A DNA stretch of 47,572 bases from JAADDG01 sp964450755 (GTDB taxonomy: Bacteria > Campylobacterota > Campylobacteria > Campylobacterales > JAADDG01), in NCBI GenBank assembly GCA_964450755.1, contig CAYVDJ010000004.1:1-47572 (forward strand). The letters run 5' to 3'. Below the pieces are notes generated by a model. The model did not search any database and had not been told where the DNA came from. It was given only the letters and a program-made list of their open reading frames with translations. A program made the translations under genes and the position numbers. Shown piece after piece: positions 24,958 to 32,975 of this stretch (the stretch's first letter is position 1; each line of letters opens with the position of its first letter).

Positions 24958-26002
24958 AGTCCTTTTGGACGGACGGGCTTTGATGCATGAGAGTCAAAGC
25001 GGTGTGGAAGTATTTACGATAAATATCTATAAAAATTTAAAAAAATTTCATCCCGATACAAAAGTTGTGAAGCCAAAAAGCAAAAACAGATACCTGCATC
25101 ATCTGTGGGAACATTTTATTCTTCCTTTTTTGGCAAAAGATTATGACATACTCTACTCTCCGGCAAATATAGCACCGTTTTGGACATTTAAAAAAACAAA
25201 ACTTGTTGTTACTTTGCATGATGTGGCATATCTGAGTCATCCAAAAACGGTATCCAAATTTTTCTATTACTATTACAGGTTTGTAATGCCTCTTATCTTA
25301 AAAAAGGCTTCCAAAGTCGTAACCATCTCCAAAACCTCCCGTGATGAGATCATAAAATATTATCCTTTTGCAAAAGATAAAATTGTAGTTGTTTATAACG
25401 GGATACTTGATTCGTTTTTTGAAGAACAAAATGTTCAAAAAAAAGATCTTATCCTCTATGTAGGCAGTTTAAATGAGAGAAAAAATTACTCTGCCGTTAT
25501 CAAAGCTTTTAGGATGCTTCCAAAAGAGTACGGTTACAAACTGGCGATGGTCGGTAATTTTTCCCAAAATTTTGCCATCAAATTGAAAAACAAAAACATT
25601 TTGGAAGATGTAAAAGATGATAAAAATATAATATTTTATTCCGATTTGGAGTTAAATCAGCTAAAAAAACTCTATCTTGAAGCCAAAGTTTTTATATATC
25701 CCTCCTTTTATGAGGGTTTTGGTTTTCCTCTTTTGGAAGCAATGGCGTCAAAAACGCCGGTTATCACTTCAAATATATCTTCAATGCCCGAAATCTGCGG
25801 TGATGCGGCACTTTACATCTCTCCGTACAATGTAAAAGATATAGCACAAAAATTAAAATATCTTATGGAAAATGAAGATTTGCAAAAAGAATTGAGTCTC
25901 AAAGGATATAAAAGAGCATCTTTGTTCAGATGGGAAAGAACGGCACAAAACTATATCAGACTTTTTGAAAAAATTTTAAAAGAGGAGAAAAACCCTTTTT
26001 AA
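24944..26002 (+). CDS. Glycosyltransferase family 4 (GT-B)
   Basis: GT-B fold. The N-terminal half has VLLDGRALMHESQSGVEVFTINIY and LVVTLHDVAYLSHP. The C-terminal nucleotide-sugar domain has LILYVGSLNERKNYSAVIKAF, YPSFYEGFGFPLLEAMASKTPVIT and MPEICGDAALYISPY. It is 352 aa from the ATG at 24944; a TTG at 24938 is better spaced from AAAGGA and may be the real start. It overlaps the GT2 gene and its stop overlaps the convergent thioredoxin stop. It probably adds a hexose to a surface glycan. Confidence 0.9.
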   Translation: MKKYKVLLDGRALMHESQSGVEVFTINIYKNLKKFHPDTKVVKPKSKNRYLHHLWEHFILPFLAKDYDILYSPANIAPFWTFKKTKLVVTLHDVAYLSHPKTVSKFFYYYYRFVMPLILKKASKVVTISKTSRDEIIKYYPFAKDKIVVVYNGILDSFFEEQNVQKKDLILYVGSLNERKNYSAVIKAFRMLPKEYGYKLAMVGNFSQNFAIKLKNKNILEDVKDDKNIIFYSDLELNQLKKLYLEAKVFIYPSFYEGFGFPLLEAMASKTPVITSNISSMPEICGDAALYISPYNVKDIAQKLKYLMENEDLQKELSLKGYKRASLFRWERTAQNYIRLFEKILKEEKNPF

Positions 26003-26013
26003 AAGGATTTTTC
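25987..26013. terminator. Shared bidirectional terminator-like hairpin
   Basis: GAAAAACCCTTTT and AAAAGGATTTTTC pair with one mismatch around the overlapping stop codons of the plus-strand GT4 and the minus-strand thioredoxin. Each side ends in T-rich sequence when read outward. Confidence 0.45.
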
Positions 26014-26355
26014 TATATGATCTTTTAGAGAATCGACACTATGAAGTCCGGTGATTTTGTTGACAATCATCGCATCTTTTATAAAAACCAGTGTAGGGAT
26101 CTGTGTAACACCAAAAAGAGAAGCTAGATCGCTGCTTTCATCGATATTTACTTTTAGGATCTTTACACCTTTATATCTGTCCACCATTTTGAGATATTCT
26201 CCCTCAACACGACACGGCGGACACCACGGGGCATAAAAATCGATGATATAATCCCCTTTTTTTATCTTATGCGGATACTCCTGCATTGTTAAATGCTCAA
26301 AAGCAAAAATATTTACTGTTAAAAGTAGAAATAGTAATACTGCTGTTTTCCTCAC
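25999..26355 (-). CDS. Exported thioredoxin-family protein
   Basis: A signal peptide (about 1-18) is followed by a thioredoxin fold with the redox motif FYAPWCPPCR (Cys45, Cys48) and the cis-proline loop QIPTLVF. It is 118 aa, a minimal single domain. It is probably periplasmic and reduces or isomerises disulfides, or helps apocytochrome c maturation. The start is GTG with AAAGGAG 5 nt upstream. It follows the CXXC-less paralogue by 10 nt. Confidence 0.88.
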   Translation of the reverse strand: MRKTAVLLFLLLTVNIFAFEHLTMQEYPHKIKKGDYIIDFYAPWCPPCRVEGEYLKMVDRYKGVKILKVNIDESSDLASLFGVTQIPTLVFIKDAMIVNKITGLHSVDSLKDHIEKSF

Positions 26356-26365
26356 ACTTACTCCT

Positions 26366-26731
26366 TTACTGTTTAAAATATTTATTTATACTCTTTTTTA
26401 TCTCATTTGGTTCTTTTGCGCCTATCTCTCTTCCTTTTAGTTGATTTCCTTTAAAGTAGAGTGTTGTAGGTACATTTTGGATGCCCATTCCGATAGTCAA
26501 ATCCCGGTTTTTACCGGCATGAACAAAATATACTTTTACATCTTTAAAATGCATTTTGTTTAGAGTTTTGTTCATATCCTGGGAATTTGGATCTTCGGGT
26601 ACATAAAAAACCACTATTTTATTCTCAGGTGTTGAAACTTTTTGCATATAATTTTTACTTCCCAACTCTTCATATGCAAATAAATTTATTGATAAAAGAG
26701 ATAGGAATATAAATATTAAACTTTTCTTCAT
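26366..26731 (-). CDS. Exported thioredoxin-fold protein lacking the CXXC motif
   Basis: The signal peptide (1-19) and overall fold match the neighbouring thioredoxin, with FYVPEDPNSQ aligning to FYAPWCPPCR. Asp47 and Ser50 therefore stand where the redox cysteines should be. The cis-proline region (QNVPTTLYFKGNQLKG) is kept. No other cysteine is present, so it cannot act as a dithiol reductase. A chaperone or binding role alongside the active partner is inferred. The ATG is preceded by AAAGGAAAA. Confidence 0.8.
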   Translation of the reverse strand: MKKSLIFIFLSLLSINLFAYEELGSKNYMQKVSTPENKIVVFYVPEDPNSQDMNKTLNKMHFKDVKVYFVHAGKNRDLTIGMGIQNVPTTLYFKGNQLKGREIGAKEPNEIKKSINKYFKQ

Positions 26732-26794
26732 ATATTTTCCTTTTTTTATTATTTAAAGTTTTAACAAAACATGATACCCTAAACTATTTTAAGT

Positions 26795-26800
26795 TATAAT
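26795..26800 (+). promoter_or_regulatory. -10 box of the lsrK operon
   Basis: TATAAT lies 28 nt upstream of the chosen lsrK ATG, in an AT-rich divergent intergenic region shared with the thioredoxin-fold pair. Confidence 0.5.
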
Positions 26801-26828
26801 TATAAAAACAAAATTTTTGGGGATGATG

Positions 26829-28388
26829 ATGAAATATTTGATGACTGTTGATGCAGGAACAGGAAGCGGCAGAGCGGTGATATTTGATACCAAAGGCAAT
26901 CAAATATCTCTTTCTCAAAAAGAGTGGACACATCTGAGTGAAGAGGGTGTGGAAAACTCTATGAATTTTGACTGGGAAAACAACTGGAAGCTTATCTGTG
27001 ATTGTATAAAAGATTCCATTGCAAAATCCGGTATCGATCCAAAAGATATATTGGCAGTAAGTGCCACGAGTATGAGAGAGGGGATCGTACTTTATGACAA
27101 AGAGGGTAAAGAGATATGGGCGGTTGCCAATGTTGATGCAAGAGCCTCAAAAGAGGTTAAAGAGTTAAAAGAGAGTTTTGAAGGGATTGAAGAAGAATTT
27201 TACGATATCAGCGGACAGACTTTTGCGCTGGGAGCGTTGCCACGACTTTTGTGGGTGAAGAAAAACCGTCCGTCTGTTTATCAGAAAATCGATAAGATAT
27301 CCATGATAAGCGACTGGGTTTTGGCAAAACTGAGCGGTGTTATAACAAGTGAGCCTTCAAATGCCGGAACAAGCGGGATTTATTCTCTAAAAGAGAGAGA
27401 CTGGATGCCGATGATGGCAAAAAAGGTCGGATTGAAAGATGATATCTTTCCTCCCTCTTACGAGAGTGGAGAGGTGATAGGAAAGGTAAATAAAAAAGCC
27501 TCTTTGCAGACCGGTTTGAGCAGGGATACTCTGGTTGTAACCGGAGGTGGAGATGTTCAGCTTGGAAGTGCAGGGCTTGGAGTAGTTGAAACAAATGATG
27601 CGGCGATCATAGGAGGAAGCTTTTGGCAACAGGTTGTAAATATCGACAAAGCCGTCGTTGCCAAAGATATGAGTATCCGTATCAATCCTCATGTTATAAA
27701 AGGACTCTCTCAGGCGGAGGGAATTACATTTTTCAGCGGTCTTGTGATGAGATGGTTTAGGGATGTTTTTTGTCAGGTGGAGCAGATAGAGGCAAAAGAG
27801 ATAGGGGTTGATCCTTATGTTTTGCTTGAAGAGATGGCTGTGAGGGTAAAACCGGGATCAAATGGTATAATTCCGATATTTTCCGATGAGATGAATTACG
27901 GCAAATGGTATCATGCAAGTCCCTCTTTTTTAAATCTCTCTCTTGATGCGGCTCTTTGCAGCAAAGGGGCTATGTTCAGGAGTCTTGAAGAGAATGCCGC
28001 TATCGTTTCGGCTCAAAATCTTGAAAAGATATTTGATTTCAGCGGTGTTGATACCGATACTCTTGTTTTTGCCGGAGGTGCGAGTAAAGGTTTTTTGTGG
28101 CCTCAAATTGTAGCCGATGTAACAGGGAAAAAGATAAAAATTCCTGTTGTCAAAGAGGCAACCGCCCTTGGCGGAGCAATGGCGGCAGGAGTCGGAGCCG
28201 GAGTTTTTGAGAGTATAAAAGAGGCGGCAAAAGAGTTGGTAAAATGGGAAAAAGTATATGAACCAAATCTTAAAAATCATCAGATATACAAAGATGTGAG
28301 AAGAAGATGGAAAGAGGCTTATAAAGCCCAGCTTAAACTTGTAGATGAGGGTGTAACGACTTCTATGTGGAAAGCGCCCGGATTATAG
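26829..28388 (+). CDS. lsrK: Autoinducer-2 kinase LsrK (FGGY family)
   Basis: An FGGY kinase with strong block-by-block resemblance to enteric LsrK: MTVDAGTGSGRAVIFD, SATSMREGIVLYD, VANVDARA, SDWVLAKLSG, GGGDVQLGSAGLGVV, GGSFWQQVVN, NPHVI, MRWFRDVFC, PIFSDEMNYGKWYHASPSF, FAGGASKGFLWPQIVADVTG, VKEATALGGA and the ending TTSMWKAPGL. LsrK phosphorylates AI-2 (DPD) in the cytoplasm. Four clustered starts exist; the ATG at 26829 has GGGG with 6-nt spacing. No Lsr transporter or LsrR is nearby. A cupin and a metal exporter follow in the same operon. Confidence 0.9.
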   Translation: MKYLMTVDAGTGSGRAVIFDTKGNQISLSQKEWTHLSEEGVENSMNFDWENNWKLICDCIKDSIAKSGIDPKDILAVSATSMREGIVLYDKEGKEIWAVANVDARASKEVKELKESFEGIEEEFYDISGQTFALGALPRLLWVKKNRPSVYQKIDKISMISDWVLAKLSGVITSEPSNAGTSGIYSLKERDWMPMMAKKVGLKDDIFPPSYESGEVIGKVNKKASLQTGLSRDTLVVTGGGDVQLGSAGLGVVETNDAAIIGGSFWQQVVNIDKAVVAKDMSIRINPHVIKGLSQAEGITFFSGLVMRWFRDVFCQVEQIEAKEIGVDPYVLLEEMAVRVKPGSNGIIPIFSDEMNYGKWYHASPSFLNLSLDAALCSKGAMFRSLEENAAIVSAQNLEKIFDFSGVDTDTLVFAGGASKGFLWPQIVADVTGKKIKIPVVKEATALGGAMAAGVGAGVFESIKEAAKELVKWEKVYEPNLKNHQIYKDVRRRWKEAYKAQLKLVDEGVTTSMWKAPGL

Positions 28389-28402
28389 AAAGAAGGAGAA
28401 AA

Positions 28403-28774
28403 ATGTATCTTACAAATGAAAACAGTCATGAGTACAGGTTCGGTGATCACGGACCAAAATATCTGACAAACGGACCCAAAATCGATATGGGAATAGTTGT
28501 TATTACTCCGGGTGAGGAGCACCCATGTCATAAACATGTAAAACAGGAGGAGTCTTTTTTGGCTCTGGAGGGAGAGTGTTCGGTATATGTGGACGGAGAA
28601 AAGGTTGTTTTAAAAAAGGGAGATTATCTAAGATGTGATCCGGGTGAAGCTCACTACTTTTTCAATGAAAGCAACAGCGATTTTAAAGCCGTTTTTATAA
28701 AAGCGCCTCATTTTGAGGAGAAAGACAGTGTTTATATAGATTGGAAACCCGGACAGAAATTTGTAAAAGAGTAG
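28403..28774 (+). CDS. Cupin-domain protein linked to lsrK
   Basis: A single small cupin barrel of 123 aa. The metal-binding motif 1 is HKHVKQEE (His43, His45, Glu49/50) and motif 2 is GDYLRCDPGEAHYFFN (His84). The start is the ATG at 28403 behind AAGGAG, 14 nt after lsrK, so the two are co-expressed. No signal peptide is present. Its place in the operon suggests it may act on phospho-AI-2 or sense a ligand, in place of LsrF/LsrG, but that is inference. Confidence 0.8.
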   Translation: MYLTNENSHEYRFGDHGPKYLTNGPKIDMGIVVITPGEEHPCHKHVKQEESFLALEGECSVYVDGEKVVLKKGDYLRCDPGEAHYFFNESNSDFKAVFIKAPHFEEKDSVYIDWKPGQKFVKE

Positions 28775-28776
28775 TT

Positions 28777-29718
28777 ATGGGAGTTAATTTTGTAAAAGAG
28801 GATGACCCTCATATCATAAAAGTTCAAAAAAAATCCACAACTTTGGAGAGACGGGCTCCTTTGGTTGCTACGGCCTTGTCTCTTGTTCTGGCGATTATCA
28901 AGCTGACATTTGGGATTGTAAGCGGATCGGTTGCTCTTTTGGCTTCTGCTGTTGATTCGATAATGGATATGTTTGTTTCGGTCTTTAACTTTTTGGCCAT
29001 CAGGCTGTCCGACAGAAGTCCCGATGACAAGTTTCCTTTCGGTTACGGAAAAGTGGAGGCTTTGGCGGCATTTTTTGAGGGGCTTGTGATAACGCTTTCT
29101 GGTCTTTATATCATCTATGAGGGTGTTGTAAAGATAATTCACAATGAAGCGATAAACAGAGTCGGCAGTTCTATACTGGTTATGATTATCTCCATCATTA
29201 TCGTAGCCGTTCTTGTCTCTTTTTTGTCTTATGTGCATAAAAAAACGGGCAATATGGTTATAAAAGCTGATCTGCTTCACTATAAAACCGATCTTTACAG
29301 CAATTCGGCAGTTCTTGTATCACTTGGGATTATCTATTTTACCGATTGGTACTTTATAGATGCCGTTTTTGGTATAGCTATCGGAGCATATATAGTCAAA
29401 GAGGCGTATGAGCTGATAAAAGAGGGTGCAGAGGTGCTTTTGGATATCTCTTTGCCGGAAGAAGAGGTACAAAAGGTAAAAGATATCATAGAATCAGATT
29501 CCAAAATAGCTGATTTTCACTTTCTAAAAACAAGACATGCCGGTAAATATAAATTTTTGGAAGTTCATATAGTTTTTAATCCCGATATCTCTTTGTTGGA
29601 AGCACACAGGATTGCCGATAATCTGGAAGAGAAGATTAAAAAGCTCGATAACAGCGTAATGTGGCATATTCTAATCCACATGGATCCTTATGATGATTCG
29701 GTTATGCATGATGTGTAG
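28777..29718 (+). CDS. Cation diffusion facilitator (FieF-like) transporter
   Basis: Six transmembrane helices and a C-terminal cytoplasmic domain. Metal-site residues appear as ASAVDSIMD (Asp60, Asp64) in helix 2 and LLHYKTDLYSN (His168, Asp172) in helix 5. The DDHHD-type arrangement fits Fe/Zn efflux by proton antiport. FPFGYGKVEALAAFFEG is the conserved helix 2-3 loop. It is 313 aa from the ATG at 28777, two bases after the cupin stop. The metal cannot be fixed from sequence. Confidence 0.88.
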   Translation: MGVNFVKEDDPHIIKVQKKSTTLERRAPLVATALSLVLAIIKLTFGIVSGSVALLASAVDSIMDMFVSVFNFLAIRLSDRSPDDKFPFGYGKVEALAAFFEGLVITLSGLYIIYEGVVKIIHNEAINRVGSSILVMIISIIIVAVLVSFLSYVHKKTGNMVIKADLLHYKTDLYSNSAVLVSLGIIYFTDWYFIDAVFGIAIGAYIVKEAYELIKEGAEVLLDISLPEEEVQKVKDIIESDSKIADFHFLKTRHAGKYKFLEVHIVFNPDISLLEAHRIADNLEEKIKKLDNSVMWHILIHMDPYDDSVMHDV

Positions 29719-29723
29719 GTAGA

Positions 29724-29756
29724 TTCCTGTTCTCATATTTTGCATGAGAACAGGAA
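29724..29756. terminator. Bidirectional terminator hairpin
   Basis: TTCCTGTTCTCAT and ATGAGAACAGGAA form a perfect 13-bp stem with a 7-nt loop in the 42-nt gap between the convergent transporter and mrp genes. Confidence 0.7.
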
Positions 29757-29760
29757 GATT

Positions 29761-30804
29761 TCAGGAGATATTTTTTATTTTCTTTAGAAGTTCGCCGGTT
29801 ATCTCCTGATAAAGCTTTTTGATATCTTCATTTGCCAGAGCGACAGGCGGTTTTCCTTCATCACAAAGCTCTCTTATCTGTATAGAAAGAGGAATTTTTC
29901 CCAGTATTTTAATTCCATATTTTTGACTCAGTATCTCTGCGCCACCTTTTCCGAAGATGTGATAGACCTTTTTTGTATCAGGCGCTACAAAATAGCTCAT
30001 ATTTTCTATTATGCCGCCTATTGGGACTTTTGTCTCTTTGAACATCATAATAGCTCGGCTTACATCATCACAGGCAACATTTTGGGGAGTTGTTACCAAA
30101 ACAGCGGTACTTATCGGAAGTTCCTGTGCCATTGTCAGTTGAACATCTCCTGTTCCCGGAGGCATGTCTATAACCAAAAAATCAAGCTCACCCCAATCCA
30201 CATCTTCCAAAAACTGGATAAGAGCGGAGATGGCGACGGAACTTCTCCAGACAAGAGGAGTGTCTTCACTTGGAGTTGTCAAAGCGACACTCATCAGTTT
30301 GATACCGAAATTTTCACTTGGAACTATTTTGTCTTTCTCATTCCATCTTAGTTTTTCATTTTGCACATTAAACATTCTTGGAATATTGGGACCGTAAACA
30401 TCCGCATCCAAAAGACCTACCTTATATCCTTTTTGGGCAAGTGCTACACTTATGTTTGCACTTACGGTACTTTTGCCTACTCCCCCTTTTCCGCTTGTAA
30501 CGGCTATCACTTTTTTTGCATAGGGAGCTTTATTGTTGGGATTGAAAGTTGTACCGTAATTGACGGATTTCTTACTGTTTTGTATTTTTGTTTTAATTTC
30601 TATATTTTTGAAATCATCTTTAAAAAGATTTTTTATATTTTTTTGTATCTCTTCAAACGCCTCTTTGTTTAAAACACAAAGAGTGATTTTCAAACTCTTT
30701 TTATCCGCCTCTATCAAATCAACTGTTTTTAACTCAACTATATTTTTATCAAGTTTTGGGTAGCTGATATCTTTTAATTTCTCCAGAATTTTTTCTTTAT
30801 TCAT
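29761..30804 (-). CDS. mrp: Mrp/ApbC P-loop ATPase, iron-sulfur carrier family
   Basis: MinD/Mrp-family ATPase. The deviant Walker A SGKGGVGKST sits at about 104-113, followed by GLLDADVYGPNIPRMF, DMPPGTGDVQLT and TTPQNVA. An N-terminal DUF59-like domain of about 85 residues precedes it. Mrp proteins carry 4Fe-4S clusters on a C-terminal CXXC; here the matching segment reads SYFVAPDTKKVYHIFG with no cysteine. The start overlaps the upstream unknown gene by 8 nt, with GGGAGG as ribosome-binding site. Confidence 0.9.
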   Translation of the reverse strand: MNKEKILEKLKDISYPKLDKNIVELKTVDLIEADKKSLKITLCVLNKEAFEEIQKNIKNLFKDDFKNIEIKTKIQNSKKSVNYGTTFNPNNKAPYAKKVIAVTSGKGGVGKSTVSANISVALAQKGYKVGLLDADVYGPNIPRMFNVQNEKLRWNEKDKIVPSENFGIKLMSVALTTPSEDTPLVWRSSVAISALIQFLEDVDWGELDFLVIDMPPGTGDVQLTMAQELPISTAVLVTTPQNVACDDVSRAIMMFKETKVPIGGIIENMSYFVAPDTKKVYHIFGKGGAEILSQKYGIKILGKIPLSIQIRELCDEGKPPVALANEDIKKLYQEITGELLKKIKNIS

Positions 30805-31165
30805 AAAGACTGCCTCCCAACTCTCTTTGCAAAAGTGCTTTTGTACTGTTTGCTTTGTGAATCCATCTTTTGATTATGGAAGATGCGTAAGGATAATTTT
30901 GGGCATATTTGTTAAATGATGCAATATTTTCATCAATCAGTTTTATAAAATCAGATAAAACATTTTTATATTTACCTGCTTTTTTGGCTTTGATAAAAAG
31001 CTCCTGCAAGATCACGGATCTTTTTTTATAGGGAAGCTCTATATCATTGTTTTTTCCTGTCTCGATAATATTTTTATGTGTCAGATAAAATCCGCTGAAG
31101 TATGTGGCCAGAAGCTGTTTTTCAAGAGCGGAGGGTTGGATATGGCTGTTTTGTTTTCTTTTCAA
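30797..31165 (-). CDS. Conserved-looking protein of unknown function
   Basis: Not recognised. A 122-aa basic, mostly helical cytoplasmic protein with no signal peptide. It starts at TTG overlapping the LRV gene stop (TTGA), with AGGAG upstream, and its end overlaps mrp by 8 nt. The three genes are therefore tightly coupled. Its position suggests a link to iron-sulfur cluster assembly, but nothing in the sequence proves it. Confidence 0.65.
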   Translation of the reverse strand: MKRKQNSHIQPSALEKQLLATYFSGFYLTHKNIIETGKNNDIELPYKKRSVILQELFIKAKKAGKYKNVLSDFIKLIDENIASFNKYAQNYPYASSIIKRWIHKANSTKALLQRELGGSLYE

Positions 31166-31743
31166 ATCTTGTCTCCTGTGTTTAGTTTTTCAAGATGAAC
31201 AGCTGCTGCTTTTGCAACATCTTTATCATCATCTTTTGTAAGTTTTTCCAGAATTTCTTTTGAAGAAGAGCTGTTTTCAGCAACTCTTAGTCTTACCATT
31301 TTATCGCGATCATCAGCTAAAATATTCAAATATTTCAGGGGTGTTTTTGGATTTCCCGACAATCCGTCTCTTACTATTTTTTCATCGCTGAAAAGTTTTG
31401 CCAAAATATTTTTTGGAGTATTTGGGTTTGTGGCACACAGAGCTCTGACCAGATTTATTTTGTCTTTTGACAATTTTTCCAGAATTTCTGTCGGGGTATG
31501 TGGATTTTTTGCCACCGCCCAGCGGACTCCCATATCTTCAAAATCAGAAAGTTTTATAAGGAGATTTATTATAATTTCACTTTTTTCTGCTTTTCTGTCA
31601 TAAACTGATGTTCTCATGGAAAGATTCATAGCTATTGCGCCTACTGTTTCTTTGTCATTTGAAAAATTTTTATAAATCTTTTCCACCTCTTTTATATCGA
31701 GATTTTTATTTTGCAGCTTCTCTAAAGCTTCATCTTTTAGCAT
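31162..31743 (-). CDS. Leucine-rich-variant (LRV) repeat protein
   Basis: Five or so repeats of about 24 residues match the LRV pattern: VRWAVAKNPHTPTEILEKLSKD, VRALCATNPNTPKNILAKLFSD, VRDGLSGNPKTPLKYLNILADD, VRLRVAENSSSSKEILEKL. The founding LRV protein of Azotobacter has an N-terminal 4Fe-4S module; this one lacks a cysteine cluster and keeps only the repeats. It probably acts as a protein-binding scaffold. It starts at ATG behind AAGGA and heads the LRV-unknown-mrp operon, which diverges from the molybdoenzyme locus. Confidence 0.8.
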   Translation of the reverse strand: MLKDEALEKLQNKNLDIKEVEKIYKNFSNDKETVGAIAMNLSMRTSVYDRKAEKSEIIINLLIKLSDFEDMGVRWAVAKNPHTPTEILEKLSKDKINLVRALCATNPNTPKNILAKLFSDEKIVRDGLSGNPKTPLKYLNILADDRDKMVRLRVAENSSSSKEILEKLTKDDDKDVAKAAAVHLEKLNTGDKI

Positions 31744-31777
31744 AGTTTTCCTTGTCCTGTTTTTTATCGGTTTTAAA

Positions 31778-31783
31778 ATTATA
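31778..31783 (-). promoter_or_regulatory. -10 box of the LRV-mrp operon
   Basis: A minus-strand TATAAT lies 34 nt upstream of the LRV ATG. It sits in a 178-nt very AT-rich divergent region that also holds the promoter of the molybdoenzyme locus. Confidence 0.4.
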
Positions 31784-31886
31784 GTTTATAATTACTTATA
31801 TCATTATTATATATGAAATATAAATAAATGTTATTTTTATCTTATCTTAAGATATAAATAAATATAATTATACTCATACTTTGATT

Positions 31887-31892
31887 TATAAT
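31887..31892 (+). promoter_or_regulatory. -10 box of the rhodanese-molybdoenzyme operon
   Basis: TATAAT lies 29 nt upstream of the rhodanese ATG, followed by AAAGGAGAG. The upstream sequence is AT-rich with several further TATAAT-like words. No clear operator is seen. Confidence 0.5.
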
Positions 31893-31921
31893 AAAAATTA
31901 ATACTAAGTAAAGGAGAGCTT

Positions 31922-32971
31922 ATGACAAAACGGATAAAAACATGTCTCTTGTCCGTACTGTTAGCATCGGGATTGTGTGCTTCTGACACAAAACCGGATG
32001 AGATATTGATTTCGGCCAAAGAGGCTGTTAAGCTAATCGGTAAAAAAGGGGTTATGTTTGTTACGGGGGATACGGAAGATGTTTACAAGTTGGGTCATAT
32101 CAAAGGATCTACGGAGATGTATGCTCACCACCTCCATCACAGTGATATTACCGGAGATATGCACTGTTCACCCCTTTTTATGTGTCCTAAAGATGCGCAA
32201 GAGTATATAGGCAAACATGGTATCGATAATGATACTTTGGTTATCGCTTATGATGATTTCAAAGGTCCAAATGCCACTGGTGTTTATGTCTATTTCAAGA
32301 GTTTCGGTCATCAAAAGGTCAAGATCCTAAACGGAGGAAGAGCAGCCATTATGGCTATTGATCCTCAACAGAAAATTTATGATGATCTAAAAAAGAAGTA
32401 TAAGGCTTTGAAAAAGGCAAAAGCTTCAAAAGAGGAGATCAAGAAGGCAAAAGAAGCTATGAAAGCTCAGGAGAAAAATCTTCTTGTTGTCAAAGGAGAG
32501 GAACATGTAGAGCCTAAAAAATACCATATTGATCCAAAGAAGATTGATTACTCTATCATTGCCGGAAAAGAGGAGGTTTTTAGTGCTGTAAAAGATATTC
32601 TTAAAAATGGTAAAAATTCAAAATATGCCATAATAGATACAAGAGGTATGATAGAGATAATCGGTCAGAGAAAGATGGATAATGTGGCAAGAGGCGGACA
32701 CATTCCCGGAGCCCGTTTTATAGAGTGGAAAAATATTACCGACTTTAAAAACAAACTCTCTTTTCCAAAAGATCTGAAAAAGATACAAAAGATGTTTGAA
32801 GAGCAGGGTATTACAAAAGATAAAACTGTTTATGCGTATTGTCAGGTCGGTACCGGCAGGGGTTCCGATATAATCACCGCTTTGAAGCTTTTAGGTTATA
32901 AAAATGCAAAAGTTTATACCGGAAGCTGGGATGAGTGGGGCAATGATATGAATTTACCGATAAGGAGATGA
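31922..32971 (+). CDS. Periplasmic two-domain rhodanese (sulfurtransferase)
   Basis: The signal peptide ends near SGLCASDTK (about residue 20). The N-terminal rhodanese domain (about 25-145) has Asp in the active loop (IAYDDFKGP), so it is inactive, as is usual for tandem rhodaneses. A Lys-rich helical linker follows, then a C-terminal domain with the catalytic loop YCQVGTGRGSD, nucleophile Cys307. Related enzymes move sulfane sulfur between thiosulfate, polysulfide and acceptors. It is the first gene of the operon, 4 nt before the molybdoenzyme subunit, which points to an inorganic sulfur substrate for the system. Confidence 0.9.
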   Translation: MTKRIKTCLLSVLLASGLCASDTKPDEILISAKEAVKLIGKKGVMFVTGDTEDVYKLGHIKGSTEMYAHHLHHSDITGDMHCSPLFMCPKDAQEYIGKHGIDNDTLVIAYDDFKGPNATGVYVYFKSFGHQKVKILNGGRAAIMAIDPQQKIYDDLKKKYKALKKAKASKEEIKKAKEAMKAQEKNLLVVKGEEHVEPKKYHIDPKKIDYSIIAGKEEVFSAVKDILKNGKNSKYAIIDTRGMIEIIGQRKMDNVARGGHIPGARFIEWKNITDFKNKLSFPKDLKKIQKMFEEQGITKDKTVYAYCQVGTGRGSDIITALKLLGYKNAKVYTGSWDEWGNDMNLPIRR

Positions 32972-32975
32972 GTAG

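Noticed and set aside
28732..29280. 182-codon open frame antisense to the cation transporter
   Set aside because: Basic, Gln/Asn-rich nonsense translation opposite a well-supported six-helix transporter.
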